64,000 nucleotides of DNA, taken from assembly GCF_001591445.1 (NCBI RefSeq), contig NZ_BCUX01000003.1, positions 186,001-250,000 on the forward strand, given 5' to 3'. The DNA is from Neobacillus drentensis NBRC 102427. Lineage in GTDB: Bacteria > Bacillota > Bacilli > Bacillales > Cytobacillaceae. A program made the translations under genes and the position numbers. The notes under the pieces were generated by a model that was not told the origin of the DNA, did no database searches, and saw only the letters and a program-made list of their open reading frames with translations. Each line of letters opens with the position of its first letter. Positions within the stretch are counted from its first letter, which is position 1. This document shows positions 8,409-17,662 of this stretch, in pieces.

Positions 8409-11009
8409 CTACTTTAACTTTTTCTGGAGCTCATACAACATATTTATCGCTTGAAGTGGTGTTAAATCCAAAATATCTAATTCCTTCATCTTGTCTATTA
8501 CACGTTTCTCATTCGAGGAGAGGTCCTGCTTTTTCACACCTTTTGGTTCATCAAAGAAAGAAAGCTGGGCAGGCTGTTCTTGAACTGACTCCACCTTAAC
8601 TGCTTCAGTTTTTGGCGTCCCTTGCTGTGTATCAGACTGCTCAAGTGCGGTTAATATTTCATTGGCACGGCTGATTAAGTCGGAAGGAAGTCCCGCTAGC
8701 TGAGCCACATGAATCCCGTAACTCTTGTCCGCTGGTCCTTCTTTTATTTTATGAAGAAAAACGACTTTTCCGTGATGTTCAATCGCACTGACGTGAATAT
8801 TCTTTAACTTAGTCAACTCTTCATCTAATACCGTTAATTCATGATAGTGGGTAGAAAAAAGAGTCTTCGCCCCTATTTGTGTATGAATATATTCAATAAT
8901 CGCCTGCGCAAGTGCCATTCCATCATACGTAGAAGTTCCGCGACCGATTTCATCAAATAAAATTAAGCTGTTTTGAGTGGCATTGGAAATGGCATTCTTA
9001 GCTTCAAGCATTTCGACCATAAAAGTACTCTGTCCAGAAATTAAATCATCAGCTGCACCTATACGAGTAAATACTTGATCAAAAATCGGTAGGACTGCTT
9101 CCGTCGCCGGGACATAGCAGCCAATTTGCGCTAATATCGCAATTAAGGCGATTTGGCGCATATACGTACTTTTCCCCGACATATTCGGGCCCGTGATCAA
9201 TAAGACTTCGCGATCAAAATCCATGATGCAATCATTCGGAACATATTCCTGGGCATTTAATACCTTTTCAACGACAGGATGGCGGCCATCCGTCACAACC
9301 ACACGGCCTTCCATTGAAAATTGCGGTTTAACATAGTGCCGGTCTTCACTTACTTGAGCAAAGCACTGCAGGACATCTAGCTCACTAATTGTTTTTGCCA
9401 AAGCCTGCAATCGTGGGATTTGTTCTTTCACAATCTCGCGAATTTCGGTAAACAATTCATATTCAAGCTCACCGCATTTTTCTTCTGCTTGTAAAATTAA
9501 AGCCTCTTTTTCTTTTAAATCTGGTGTAATAAACCGTTCCGCATTCGATAAGGTTTGTTTCCGCTCATATTGACCCTCTGTTAAAAGATGCAGGTTTGCA
9601 CGAGTAATTTCAATATAGTAACCAAATACGCGGTTATAGCCAACCTTCAATGACTTGATACCGGTTTTCTCCCGTTCTTCTCGTTCTAGCTGGGCAATCC
9701 AAGTTTTCCCATTGCGGCTGGCATCCCGGTATTGATCAAGCTGGGCATTATACCCGTCACGAATCATATTGCCTTCTTTTAAGGAGAGCGGTGGATTTTC
9801 TACAATCGCTTGTTCCAATAAATCAGTGATTTCTTCACATGGATCAAGAAGGTCAGCCATTTGGTTAACTTTGTCATTCTTCATCCCTTGCAGAATTTGT
9901 TGTAAAAATGGAACCTGTATTAACGAACGCTTTAATTGCACCAAATCACGGGCATTAATATTTCCAAACGCTACCCTGCCTGCTAATCGTTCTAAATCAT
10001 AAACTTCCTTCAGCTTTTCACGAAGTTCTTGGCGCTCAAAATAATAAGACATTAGGACTTCAACGATCGATTGACGTGATTCAATTTCCTTTTGATTGAT
10101 TAATGGCCGGTCAATCCAGTGCTTTAACATCCTTCCGCCCATGGCGGTCATCGTCTCATCAAGCAACCATAATAATGACCCTTTTTTCCCTTTGGAACGA
10201 ATCGTTTCTGTTAATTCTAAATTTCGTTTGGAATAGTAATCAATTTTCATATATTGATGGATTTGATAGGTGGTAACTGATTGAAGGTGATCCAAACTTC
10301 TTTTTTGTGACCGATATAAATAGTTAAAAAGCCTCGCAATTGCTGTCTTTAACTTTTCTTGATTTAAATCTTTGAGCAGATGCGAATAATTCATATCTAT
10401 TGAACTATTATCTTCAAACGAAATAGCAAGAACATCCCGTTCACGAAGCTTCTTTTGAAGTTCTCCGTCAAAGCTGCTAGCGACAACAACTTCCTTCGCA
10501 CTTAAAACGGCTAGCTCATTTAAAACTTCATCAAAATTATTCGACAACAATGTGACCCGGCTTTCCCCAGTTGAGATATCATTGTAGGCAAATCCATAAG
10601 TTTGATCATCAAAGCTTGTAATCGAGGCAATATAGTTATTCTCTTTGTCATTTAACCCTTTGCCCTCCATCACCGTGCCCGGTGTGATCAATTGGACAAC
10701 TTCCCTTTTTACCATACCTTTGGTCAGTTTTGGGTCTTCGACTTGCTCACAAATAGCCACCTTATAGCCTTTAGAAATGAGCTGTTCAACATAATTTGCT
10801 GCTGCGTGGTATGGGACGCCGCACATTGGAATCCGTTCTTCGGTTCCACCCTGACGGCTGGTTAACGTTATTTCTAATTCTTGTGATGCTTTAATCGCAT
10901 CATCAAAAAACATTTCATAAAAATCGCCTAAGCGAAAAAATAAAAAGGCATCTTGATAATCTGCCTTAACGGTTAAGTATTGCTGTATCATCGGCGTATA
11001 TGCAGCCAT
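8409..11009 (-). CDS. mutS: DNA mismatch repair protein MutS
   Basis: Recognises base mismatches and small loops. The N-terminus carries the mismatch wedge in [11 protein letters not shown] (Phe-x-Glu). The C-terminal ATPase has Walker [10 protein letters not shown], Walker [17 protein letters not shown] and the STHYHEL motif. I choose ATG 11009 ([12 protein letters not shown], 866 aa): GGAGGT lies 4 bases upstream and the sequence matches Bacillus MutS N-termini. The GTG at 11021 lies inside that ribosome site. It is first in the mutS-mutL operon. The cotE and ymcA genes that often precede mutS in Bacillus are absent from this window. Confidence 0.96.
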   Translation of the reverse strand: MAAYTPMIQQYLTVKADYQDAFLFFRLGDFYEMFFDDAIKASQELEITLTSRQGGTEERIPMCGVPYHAAANYVEQLISKGYKVAICEQVEDPKLTKGMVKREVVQLITPGTVMEGKGLNDKENNYIASITSFDDQTYGFAYNDISTGESRVTLLSNNFDEVLNELAVLSAKEVVVASSFDGELQKKLRERDVLAISFEDNSSIDMNYSHLLKDLNQEKLKTAIARLFNYLYRSQKRSLDHLQSVTTYQIHQYMKIDYYSKRNLELTETIRSKGKKGSLLWLLDETMTAMGGRMLKHWIDRPLINQKEIESRQSIVEVLMSYYFERQELREKLKEVYDLERLAGRVAFGNINARDLVQLKRSLIQVPFLQQILQGMKNDKVNQMADLLDPCEEITDLLEQAIVENPPLSLKEGNMIRDGYNAQLDQYRDASRNGKTWIAQLEREEREKTGIKSLKVGYNRVFGYYIEITRANLHLLTEGQYERKQTLSNAERFITPDLKEKEALILQAEEKCGELEYELFTEIREIVKEQIPRLQALAKTISELDVLQCFAQVSEDRHYVKPQFSMEGRVVVTDGRHPVVEKVLNAQEYVPNDCIMDFDREVLLITGPNMSGKSTYMRQIALIAILAQIGCYVPATEAVLPIFDQVFTRIGAADDLISGQSTFMVEMLEAKNAISNATQNSLILFDEIGRGTSTYDGMALAQAIIEYIHTQIGAKTLFSTHYHELTVLDEELTKLKNIHVSAIEHHGKVVFLHKIKEGPADKSYGIHVAQLAGLPSDLISRANEILTALEQSDTQQGTPKTEAVKVESVQEQPAQLSFFDEPKGVKKQDLSSNEKRVIDKMKELDILDLTPLQAINMLYELQKKLK

Positions 11010-11223
11010 AATGACCTCCACTATAAAAAAGACTTTCGAGTATGTTCGACAAATAATTATAACATACTTCGAGAAGACTTTATTAGGAAGAATAATCCTA
11101 ATAATGCAATAGGGAAAATGGAAATAATTATCATTTCAGAAGAGGAGTAAAGGCAATTCCAACGAATATAATTACATATAGACCAACATGTTAAAAAAAA
11201 ACTATGATAGAGGTGGTGGCAAA

Positions 11224-11967
11224 ATGAGTGGAATATTTAGCCGTAGTTACCAAAACTATGATTTTGAAATGTTTTCAATCAGTCATTTGGTTATGATTGG
11301 AATTTTACTCCTAGTATCTGTCTGCCTTTTTCTATTTAGAAATAAAATGAAGAACACGCAATGGAGACGAACGGAAATCGGGGTAGCTATATCACTCATT
11401 ATAATAGAAGTTTCCTATCATTTTTGGATGCTCTTGACTGGAAGCTGGAATGTTAGTCACGCCATCCCATTAGAATTGTGCAGCATCAGTCTGATATTAA
11501 CAGTCATTTTATTGCTTACTAAGAAAAAAATAATCTATGAAATTTTATTATTCACAGCATTACTAGGAGCGACTCAGGCATTTATTACTCCATCATTAAA
11601 TTACGATTTCCCGCATTTTCGGTTTTTCCATTTCTTTTATACACATTTAATGGAAATCTCGGTGCCACTTTATTTTACATGGGTAAAGGGCTATCGACCT
11701 ACGATTTGGTCTGTATTTAAATTATTTATCTTCTTGAATGTGTTAATGCCAATAATTATGTTGATCAATAAGCTGGTGGACGGAAATTATATGTTCTTAA
11801 GTCATAAACCGGACACTGCCAGTTTAATGGATGTTTTAGGACCATACCCGTGGTATATTTTTTCGCTGGAAGGTTTATTAATAGGGCTCAGTTTAATCGT
11901 CTGGTTGATATTTCGTGAAAAATCGGTAAATAAAACCAAAGTAGCCAGACACCTGCCGATTCAATAA
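11224..11967 (+). CDS. YwaF/TMEM164-type membrane protein (TIGR02206 family)
   Basis: A 247-residue integral membrane protein with about seven hydrophobic helices. The conserved core is SHAIPLELCSISLIL (near residue 75) and FPHFRFFHFFYTHLMEISVPLYF, typical of the YwaF/TIGR02206 family. In that family a polar pocket with His and Cys/Glu residues lies inside the membrane, and animal TMEM164 members are acyltransferases; a bacterial activity is not established. I choose ATG 11224 because GAGGTGGTGG lies just before it. An in-frame ATG 12 codons upstream has no ribosome site. The gene is monocistronic and divergent from mutS. Confidence 0.75.
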   Translation: MSGIFSRSYQNYDFEMFSISHLVMIGILLLVSVCLFLFRNKMKNTQWRRTEIGVAISLIIIEVSYHFWMLLTGSWNVSHAIPLELCSISLILTVILLLTKKKIIYEILLFTALLGATQAFITPSLNYDFPHFRFFHFFYTHLMEISVPLYFTWVKGYRPTIWSVFKLFIFLNVLMPIIMLINKLVDGNYMFLSHKPDTASLMDVLGPYPWYIFSLEGLLIGLSLIVWLIFREKSVNKTKVARHLPIQ

Positions 11968-12032
11968 TATCAACTTTTTTATTGACCTTTTGGTATTAAC
12001 AAATTATAATAAATAACGTTCCTATAAGATTT

Positions 12033-12059
12033 GTCTCAGTAGCTCAGTAGGATAGAGCA
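12033..12059 (+). pseudogene. Truncated duplicate of the 5' half of tRNA-Arg
   Basis: The bases TTTGTCTCAGTAGCTCAG and the following AGGATAGAGCA exactly repeat the leader, acceptor strand and D-arm of the complete tRNA at 12185. The copy then diverges before the anticodon arm. The 125 bases between the two copies do not fold into the rest of a tRNA. Confidence 0.75.
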
Positions 12060-12184
12060 CGATCGAATATGCTTCATTGATTTACTTCAGCGTTCTAATC
12101 GAGCTGCTTCTTGCATAATCTTTCTGAGATTAGGACGACACTTCTAATTGTGAGTTAGGAACAAAGTAATTTTTCTTTATATTT

Positions 12185-12258
12185 GTCTCAGTAGCTCAGT
12201 AGGATAGAGCAACAGTTTCCTAAACTGTAGGTCGGAGGTTCGAATCCTCTCTGGGACA
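12185..12258 (+). tRNA. tRNA-Arg (anticodon CCT)
   Basis: The cloverleaf is complete: acceptor GTCTCAG / CTGGGAC, D-arm AGCTCAG..GAGC, anticodon stem ACAGT / ACTGT with loop TTCCTAA (anticodon CCT, reading AGG), and T-arm GGAGGTTCGAATCCTC. CCA is not encoded; discriminator A at 12258 is followed by TC. A terminator follows directly. Confidence 0.95.
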
Positions 12259-12260
12259 TC

Positions 12261-12287
12261 AAAAACCCTTGCGATGCAAGGGTTTTT
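12261..12287 (+). terminator. Terminator after tRNA-Arg
   Basis: The perfect stem AAAAACCCTTGC / GCAAGGGTTTTT with a 3-base loop starts two bases after the tRNA. It can also serve the convergent VOC gene on the minus strand. Confidence 0.85.
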
Positions 12288-12305
12288 CTGTATTTATCAT
12301 CTAAA

Positions 12306-12698
12306 TTAACTCTTCAAATGTGGCGATTCAGGATTCATTTCCATAAACTCGAGCCAATTTCCATCGGGATCTAATACCCAAAATTGGTAGTTCAAAGCCC
12401 TGCCTTGAGAAATTTCAACTTCTAAAGGGACTCCCTTTTTCTTCAATTGATCTGCCGTTTCATTGATATCATCAACCTCAAAACAGATATGGTCTGCTCT
12501 GTTCTTAACCCCCTCGGCACCACCGTAAAATAATTCAATGAAACACCCATCCGCCACTTTTACATAGACAATCCACGGTTCACCATTTGGTTGATTCAAT
12601 TCAAACGCTTTCTTAAAACCAAGCTTATTGCAATAGAAATCCAATGAGCGTTCCATATCTACTACATGAAATCCTTTGTGATTAATCCCTTTAATCAT
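12306..12698 (-). CDS. VOC superfamily protein (glyoxalase/dioxygenase fold)
   Basis: A 130-residue protein with two beta-alpha-beta-beta-beta modules. The first begins INHKGFHVVDMERSLDFYCNKLGF and the second DHICFEVDDINETADQLKKKGV, ending in FWVLDPDGNWLEFME. Candidate metal ligands are His near residue 10, Glu in CFIELF, His in DHICF and Glu in WLEFME, as in glyoxalase I-like metalloenzymes. The substrate cannot be assigned. The start has a GGGGGGGAAAAG leader. It shares a strand with the ABM protein upstream, about 110 bases apart. Confidence 0.75.
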   Translation of the reverse strand: MIKGINHKGFHVVDMERSLDFYCNKLGFKKAFELNQPNGEPWIVYVKVADGCFIELFYGGAEGVKNRADHICFEVDDINETADQLKKKGVPLEVEISQGRALNYQFWVLDPDGNWLEFMEMNPESPHLKS

Positions 12699-12807
12699 CT
12701 TTTCCCCCCCATTTTTCCTTTTACTATTTTTTTACACTAAAGCAGTTTCTACCTTTGCTTTTTCAACCGTAATAAATTGGCGTACTTGTTCTTTTTTGAT
12801 TTCTTAA

Positions 12808-13095
12808 TTATTTCACTTCTCTATAATTGTTGATTTCTGTGCTTTCTCTCAATTTCCTCAGCTCTGGAACAATTTTCATGCAATGTTCACTTTTATTGTG
12901 TTGGTTGATAACCTCTTCATTCTCCCATTCTTCAATCGTTGTAATGATTGATGGATCTTTGACATCTTCATGAAGAGTATACATGATGCATCCTTTTTCT
13001 TTTCTGGTTTCTGTCACAACTTTTCTAGCAAGAATTAAATATTCTTCAACATTTACCCCTGGTTTAAGTTTCGCCTTACAAACCACTCTTATCAT
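12808..13095 (-). CDS. ABM-domain protein (putative quinol monooxygenase)
   Basis: A 95-residue ferredoxin-like alpha+beta barrel protein of the antibiotic biosynthesis monooxygenase family: MIRVVCKAKLKPG, then RKEKGCIMYTLHED, TTIEEWENEE and NQHNKSEHCMKIVPEL. Relatives (YgiN type) act on quinols or are of unknown function. The start ATG 13095 has AAAGGAG 8 bases upstream. The in-frame ATG 8 codons earlier has none. Confidence 0.75.
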   Translation of the reverse strand: MIRVVCKAKLKPGVNVEEYLILARKVVTETRKEKGCIMYTLHEDVKDPSIITTIEEWENEEVINQHNKSEHCMKIVPELRKLRESTEINNYREVK

Positions 13096-13277
13096 TTTAT
13101 TAGCTCCTTTTATGTTCAATTTTCAAAAAGAAACAGAAAATCCAGAAAGCATTTAGCTCTTCATTTCATTTATAATAAATACTCTCTTGTTCTACACTTA
13201 ACCGTATAACAGTACATCTGTATCACAATGAGGTTACATTTAGTATAAAAATGATTAATTACCATGTCAATAAATAT

Positions 13278-13403
13278 CTACTCTTTATACAATAGAACAC
13301 AAAAAGGATGGACCATTTTTGGCCTCATCCCTATTTGCATAATTGTTTTTATCGTAATTTCTTTTTGTAATACTTCTTTTTCAATTTTTCGGTTTGTTAG
13401 CAT
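13278..13403 (-). pseudogene. Possible relic of a YebG-like NETI-motif small protein
   Basis: A 41-codon frame beginning MLTNRKIEKEVLQKEITIKT has GAGGAAG upstream. EVLQKEITI resembles the E-x-N-E-T-I segment of YebG proteins, and YebG normally follows the UPF0316 gene YebE, whose remnant lies immediately upstream here. The similarity is weak and is judged mainly from the position. Confidence 0.3.
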
Positions 13404-13440
13404 TCTTCTTCCTCAAAGGCATGGCATAGTTTTTCATCAG

Positions 13441-13659
13441 TTATATTTGTTTAACAGCGTTACCTTTTCTCAAATGCTTTTTCATTGATTTAATTAGGTA
13501 ACCACCTTTAAATTTACGTGGTTCATAAGAGATGATGAATGCTTTAGGCTCGTATTCTTCAATTAAATCCATCACTTCATTTTCGCGGTTCCGCTTTGTT
13601 AGTATTTCTAATTGGAATCTTTTACTATCACGACCCCTTCCTTCAAAGACGGTAACGAT
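13441..13659 (-). pseudogene. 3' remnant of a UPF0316 / DUF2179 membrane protein gene (YebE-like)
   Basis: A 72-codon open frame without a start codon encodes a segment beginning [18 protein letters not shown] and ending in [16 protein letters not shown] and [11 protein letters not shown]. This is the cytoplasmic DUF2179 domain that ends UPF0316 proteins. The membrane-spanning N-terminal half is missing, and an in-frame TAG lies directly upstream of the remnant. It is therefore a 5'-deleted gene. Confidence 0.7.
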
Positions 13660-13876
13660 CTAAAACTCTTAGTTTAACAAAATACACATTAATTAAATAG
13701 AAGAAAAAATTACTTATTTTTTACTAAATTCAGATATTTTTTTATATTGTTTATATTCACAATATAATGATAAATTTAAACGATATACAGGCTCCCTGTG
13801 TAAGAATTCTGAGAGATGAATAAAAGAAAAGTTCTATCATTTGACCTTTATAGGTAAACAAGGAGGATTGTATAAA

Positions 13877-14848
13877 ATGAAAAAAAGGGCATTAGCACTA
13901 ACTGTATTAATCATACTCTCCCTTATTACTGTTACAGTCGTTGGAGCAAAAGCGTTATATGTAACAAAACCAGTGCCAAAAGATGAAAGACATTCCATTT
14001 CAGAAATTGTTAATCCTAGTAGTAAATGGGAAAAGGTAGCTGTCGGCAGTGGATTTATGGAGGGCATTAATTTCGACCGCAGCGGAAATATTTGGATGGT
14101 TAGTCCTCCTACAGGCGAAATTATTAAGGTCAAAGACGATAAGGTTTCTGTAATAGAAAAATATGTAGGGCTCCTCCCTGTAGGGGCAAAGTTTCACAAG
14201 GATGGACGCCTTTTTATCACGGATGTTACTGGAACACTCTATGCCTATGACCCAAAAACTGGAGATCGCACGACCATTGTTGATTCTTACAATGGCAGTC
14301 CTTTAAATGGACTAAATGATCTCGTGTTTGACCAAGATGGTGGACTTTACTTCACAGAGCCAATGGGATCCAGTGCAACGAAACCAACAGGACGTGTCTT
14401 CTACTTGCCACCAAACAGTAAAAAACCAGTACTCTTTCAAGAAGGTATTGCTTATCCAAATGGGATTGCGATTTCAGCGAACGGTCAACGTATTTATATC
14501 TCTGAGTTCGCAACAAACCGAATTATCTCTGTACCTTCAAAGAATGCTAAAGACTCTCGTGAAACGCCGTTTGTCTTCGGACAATTTGAAGGCGGAATCG
14601 GTCCAGATGGTCTAGCCGTCGATACGGAGGGCAATCTTTACGTAGCCCATTTCCAAGCTGGTGAAATTGTCGTACTTGATGCAAGTGGGTTTAAATACGG
14701 AACCATTCGCCTGCCTAAGGATGAGGGGACTTTTACTACCAATCTGACTTTTCATAATGGATACCTTTATGTAACAGAGTCATCGAAAAATGAAGTCTGG
14801 CGTATTAAGGTTAAAAAGGAAGGTTTGCAGCCTTACGGGCTACAATAA
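13877..14848 (+). CDS. Membrane-anchored SMP-30/gluconolactonase-like beta-propeller protein
   Basis: A 323-residue protein with an N-terminal signal anchor (KKRALALTVLIILSLITVTV) and then a six-bladed propeller of the SMP-30/Gluconolactonase/LRE (strictosidine synthase-like) family. Visible family motifs are GLNDLVFDQDGGLYFTEP, YPNGIAISANGQRIYISE and GPDGLAVDTEGNLYVAH, which supply the Asn/Asp metal ligands. A lactonase or related hydrolase activity outside the membrane is likely; the substrate is unknown. I choose ATG 13877 because AAGGAGG lies 10 bases upstream; a frame-extended ATG at 13841 has no ribosome site. It is monocistronic with a strong terminator. Confidence 0.8.
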   Translation: MKKRALALTVLIILSLITVTVVGAKALYVTKPVPKDERHSISEIVNPSSKWEKVAVGSGFMEGINFDRSGNIWMVSPPTGEIIKVKDDKVSVIEKYVGLLPVGAKFHKDGRLFITDVTGTLYAYDPKTGDRTTIVDSYNGSPLNGLNDLVFDQDGGLYFTEPMGSSATKPTGRVFYLPPNSKKPVLFQEGIAYPNGIAISANGQRIYISEFATNRIISVPSKNAKDSRETPFVFGQFEGGIGPDGLAVDTEGNLYVAHFQAGEIVVLDASGFKYGTIRLPKDEGTFTTNLTFHNGYLYVTESSKNEVWRIKVKKEGLQPYGLQ

Positions 14849-14885
14849 AACTAACAATGATAGAGGTTCTTCTCTCGGATATTCT

Positions 14886-14926
14886 GGGGCTATCACAAAA
14901 TCTATTTTGTGATAGCCCCCTTTTTG
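14886..14926 (+). terminator. Strong terminator of the SMP-30-like gene
   Basis: The 15-16 bp stem GGGGCTATCACAAAAT / TTTTGTGATAGCCCC has a tiny loop and is followed by CTTTTTG. Confidence 0.9.
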
Positions 14927-15033
14927 TTGTATCTAGAAACGAAACGTAATCAAGCACTATAATTGGTTGTAAGAAGTGATAGGCTTCTTTGCATAAAAAT
15001 TGAATTATAAAACTACGTTTCAAAGTCTTTAAT

Positions 15034-15199
15034 TTACCTTCGCCTTGGCTTTGATTGATTCTCGATCATCTTTATCGGCCTCTTTATCAACGATTTCTAA
15101 CATCATCTCTGAAGGTATAATTATTAGTGGTGTATCTCCTTCTTTTTTGCAATCTATGAAGGCTTGTGATACCTCGTTAATCTGAAAAACCGCCTCTTT
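15034..15199 (-). pseudogene. Short unidentified open frame, probably a gene relic
   Basis: A 55-codon frame contains VFQINEVSQAFIDCKKEGD and ends in DRESIKAKAKVN. It looks like real coding sequence (acidic and basic alternation, hydrophobic LIIIPSEMMLEIVD) but has no start codon or ribosome site after its upstream stop. I do not recognise the family. The rest of 14,927-15,420 shows no supportable gene; a tail reading TTIYQRLKIPQAWELTSA at about 15,318-15,375 on the minus strand may be another scrap. Confidence 0.3.
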
Positions 15200-15420
15200 T
15201 TATGGTATGGTTCACTGAGATTTATCCTAAACACTCAAATTTATTTAGCGAAATGCTAGGTATTATAAGGTTTTGTTTTGTTTTGCTTATATTAAGTTAA
15301 ATTTGTTGGATTTAAGCGGATGTTAGTTCCCATGCTTGTGGAATCTTCAATCGTTGATAAATGGTAGTAATCACACTTCTTCTTTGTTAACTTTTTTAAT
15401 TACCTCCTTGTTTACGTCAG

Positions 15421-15855
15421 TTATTTACTTGTTAATATTAACTTTCGTGTTTTGGAATCATATATTTTATAACTAATTTCAAACATATGGTCTTTTGTAA
15501 CTGTTACCTCACAATAATAAGGGATTGACTTTCCATATGCATCAAGTTCAGGAATATCTCTGAAGCTAAACATTTCATCTGTTTCGAGCATTTCAAAGTC
15601 CGCTTCAGAAGAACGACCTGATGAATCTATTTCGATTACACATTTCCCCCTGACAACATCATATTCCTTGAACACAACATATTTTAGACTAGGGAGAGTA
15701 ACCGCTAAAAATAAAACACCAAGAAATAAGATACCAAGGCTTTTACCTACATTTAATAATCGAAAATCTTTAGTACCATACATTACAATTAAGGCAAATA
15801 CAGCGCCAATTACAAATAAGGCTCCAAGTATGAGCATTAAATAATAAGAGAACAT
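15421..15855 (-). CDS. Uncharacterised protein with two membrane segments
   Basis: A 144-residue protein starting MFSYYLMLILGALFVIG. Two hydrophobic helices occupy about residues 3-24 and 35-55. A soluble domain follows, probably extracytoplasmic, containing CVIEIDSSGRSSEADFEM and a C-terminal strand-rich YYCEVTVTKDHMFEISYKIYDS. I do not recognise the family. Start 15855 has AGGAAGTG 5 bases upstream; the frame extends 36 codons further without a ribosome site. It stands alone. Confidence 0.55.
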   Translation of the reverse strand: MFSYYLMLILGALFVIGAVFALIVMYGTKDFRLLNVGKSLGILFLGVLFLAVTLPSLKYVVFKEYDVVRGKCVIEIDSSGRSSEADFEMLETDEMFSFRDIPELDAYGKSIPYYCEVTVTKDHMFEISYKIYDSKTRKLILTSK

Positions 15856-16101
15856 TTTTTCACTTCCTATAACAACTGAATGGAATATAATAGTACCTCT
15901 TCTTTCACTAAACTGGCAATTACCTAAAGTAAAAAAAGCACTACCGTTGATGCGGTAATGCACTCGTTAAACAAATTCAGTCTTTATTGTTATATACACC
16001 ATTAAAACACAATGGACAACTTATGTTGACCTAAACTAAGGGACCAACAAAACAATGAAAATTGTTCATTTTTTTAAGCACTTTGCTTATTCGCTACACG
16101 A

Positions 16102-16311
16102 TTATCTTGCCACTTTTGGCGGTTGGCACAGGTCACATTTCCGCTGGTTATTATTTTTAAATTTGGTAAATGTTTTTTCAAAGTTGCTGCCACATGCACA
16201 TTTAAATAGTAACTTTTGAGAAAACCCGTGATATTCTGTTGATAGTAACTTACTTTCCGAATTGTTTTCAACAAATTCTTTAATTTTACTAATCGTCCAT
16301 CGTTTATTCAT
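16102..16311 (-). CDS. Small zinc-ribbon-like protein, possibly a truncated endonuclease-associated domain
   Basis: 69 residues: a basic helix KRWTISKIKEFVENNSESKL, then LLFKCACGSNFEKTFTKFKNN and CDLC. The C-x-C...C-x-x-C arrangement suggests a zinc ribbon. The pattern IKEFVEN..LLSTEY..KLLFKC.CG resembles the N-terminal repeat found in some Bacillus and phage HNH/GIY-YIG endonuclease proteins, here without a nuclease domain. AGAGGTG lies upstream of the ATG. It may be a remnant of a longer gene: an alternative frame continues for 15 codons past the stop. Confidence 0.45.
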   Translation of the reverse strand: MNKRWTISKIKEFVENNSESKLLSTEYHGFSQKLLFKCACGSNFEKTFTKFKNNNQRKCDLCQPPKVAR

Positions 16312-16348
16312 ACTCTAGCACCTCTTAGATTTTCTGTTTTATATTTCC

Positions 16349-16448
16349 TTAAGTGGTTTGATTTCTAAATTCCTTTGGTGTCCGCCCATACTTCCTTTTA
16401 AAAATCCCTTAAAAATAACTATATTATTATAACCCACTTGCTCTAATA
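16349..16448 (-). pseudogene. Relic of the C-terminal HTH of an AraC-family regulator
   Basis: In one frame EQVGYNNIVIFKGF, and after a one-base shift KRKYGRTPKEFRNQTT followed by a stop. This is the second helix-turn-helix and terminal motif of AraC/XylS proteins (xxVGYxxxxYFxxxFKRKYGxTPxEFR). No upstream portion survives. The rest of 16,312-16,613 holds only the cwlJ terminator. Confidence 0.55.
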
Positions 16449-16587
16449 GATAAATCCCATCCATGCTTATATTAAATTACTATGATATAGGAAATAGCCT
16501 GTAATGGATCCCCCCAATTCAACTGAAAACAGGACGATTTTTGTTCTAATTACTTTAATATACTTAAACAGCAATCCCAAAGATAGC

Positions 16588-16615
16588 AAAAAAAGCTTAC
16601 TCATAGAGTAAGCTT
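16588..16615 (-). terminator. Terminator of cwlJ
   Basis: On the minus strand the stem AAGCTTACTC / GAGTAAGCTT with a loop of about 3 bases is followed by seven Ts; it touches the cwlJ stop codon. Confidence 0.85.
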
Positions 16616-17057
16616 AACTTCCTATATAAACGTTATCACATGTTCCGGCTTTTGGTTCATAATAACAATGATTTTTATATTGACCAGATTGAGGTTGACC
16701 GTACCATGTTGGAGGACATGGAGCATATGGATTAAAATACCAAAGCGCATATTTCCCTGGGTGTTCTCTCCAATAATCCAAATTTTGTTTTGCTAATCTT
16801 TTCTCAGAAGTTCTTGCTCTTTGATAAAATACATTTCCTTTTTGAACAGCCTCAAAGGAAAAATTCCCTCCTTGTACCTGAAAAATAACTTGGTTAATGG
16901 TTCTTAAACCTTTAAAGTCTATACAATCTGCTTTAAGACGATTCACAATTACATTTCCAACATATAGCATTCCCTGTTTTCCTTCACCTTCGGCTTCCGC
17001 TCTCATCATCCTTGCCATTAAGTCAACATCTGAACTTCGGTAATTTACTCTCGGCAT
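16614..17057 (-). CDS. cwlJ: Spore cortex-lytic enzyme CwlJ (SleB/CwlJ-type hydrolase)
   Basis: Hydrolyses spore cortex peptidoglycan during germination, especially with Ca-dipicolinate. The 147-residue protein is only the Hydrolase_2 domain: DLMARMMRAEAEGEGKQGM with the catalytic Glu, YVGNVIVNRL, FYQRARTSEKRLA and the C-terminal HCYYEPKAGTCDNVY. It has no signal peptide, as expected for CwlJ, which is held in the coat by GerQ. The start ATG 17057 has GGGGTGAG upstream. gerQ is not adjacent here. It is close to B. subtilis CwlJ in length and motifs; a CwlJ paralogue is the alternative. Confidence 0.85.
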   Translation of the reverse strand: MPRVNYRSSDVDLMARMMRAEAEGEGKQGMLYVGNVIVNRLKADCIDFKGLRTINQVIFQVQGGNFSFEAVQKGNVFYQRARTSEKRLAKQNLDYWREHPGKYALWYFNPYAPCPPTWYGQPQSGQYKNHCYYEPKAGTCDNVYIGS

Positions 17058-17193
17058 TTTCTCACCCCAAAATATAGTATGAAAAAAAGCCTGTAAGGAT
17101 GTCATTTTTTAAATTAGAGGGCTTAGTCATTTTCATTAAACATTTTAAGTGTTCGGAGCAAGAACACCCCAAATAAGAAACGGTGCTCCTTTA

Positions 17194-17222
17194 TAAAAAA
17201 ACAGACCTGTACATGGTCTGTT
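17194..17222 (-). terminator. Terminator of the small membrane-protein gene
   Basis: On the minus strand the stem ACAGACC / GGTCTGT with a 7-base loop is followed by seven Ts. Confidence 0.8.
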
Positions 17223-17334
17223 AGTTTACAATGAATAGCTTTATCTTTTTTTCTCCCAGTTGATTTCTAGTTTCCTCATTAAAATAAATGAACGTTTGAG
17301 CAACTAAAATTACACAGTGTTGAACTAGAAATCT

Positions 17335-17523
17335 CTAAGAAACTCGAATTTTACCAACTCTTCTATTTAGATTGCGATCTTTAGTATTCAGTGCTCTTTG
17401 GGACTTAGGAATACTTGGAAATGATATGAGGCCAGCCTTAAACAGGACATATCCAATAAAGGTAGCAAAGATCGTACTTCCGAACAAGAACCAGATGAAT
17501 CTTCTGCCAATATAGCGTAACAT
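17335..17523 (-). CDS. Small single-span membrane protein, unknown
   Basis: 62 residues: a basic N-terminus MLRYIGRRF, one membrane helix (about residues 10-32, WFLFGSTIFATFIGYVLFKAG) and a strongly basic tail (KSQRALNTKDRNLNRRVGK). AAAGAGGTG lies 6 bases before the ATG, and a terminator follows about 110 bases after the stop, so it is probably expressed. I do not recognise the family. It lies upstream of cwlJ on the same strand but is separated from it by that terminator. Confidence 0.6.
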   Translation of the reverse strand: MLRYIGRRFIWFLFGSTIFATFIGYVLFKAGLISFPSIPKSQRALNTKDRNLNRRVGKIRVS

Positions 17524-17611
17524 AATTTCACCTCTTTAACCTCTAATTGATGATTAATATGATGAAATCATCTCTTTTATGTCCTCTTCAACTTCTAATT
17601 AGTTTTATTAC

Positions 17612-17648
17612 AAAAGGCAACCAAATGAGTTGATTAGGTTGCCTTTTT
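17612..17648 (-). terminator. Terminator of the efflux-pump gene
   Basis: The stem AAAGGCAACC / GGTTGCCTTT with a 14-base loop lies just after the DHA2 pump stop; T-rich tracts lie on both sides. Confidence 0.8.
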
Positions 17649-17662
17649 CGTATTTTTCAAGA

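Noticed and set aside
13264-13488. Plus-strand 74-codon hydrophobic frame
   Set aside because: It has no ribosome site and overlaps the minus-strand UPF0316 remnant and NETI-like frame, which explain the coding signal better.
11968-16613. Prophage or integrative element at the tRNA
   Set aside because: No integrase, phage structural or conjugation genes are visible; only a duplicated tRNA half and gene relics.
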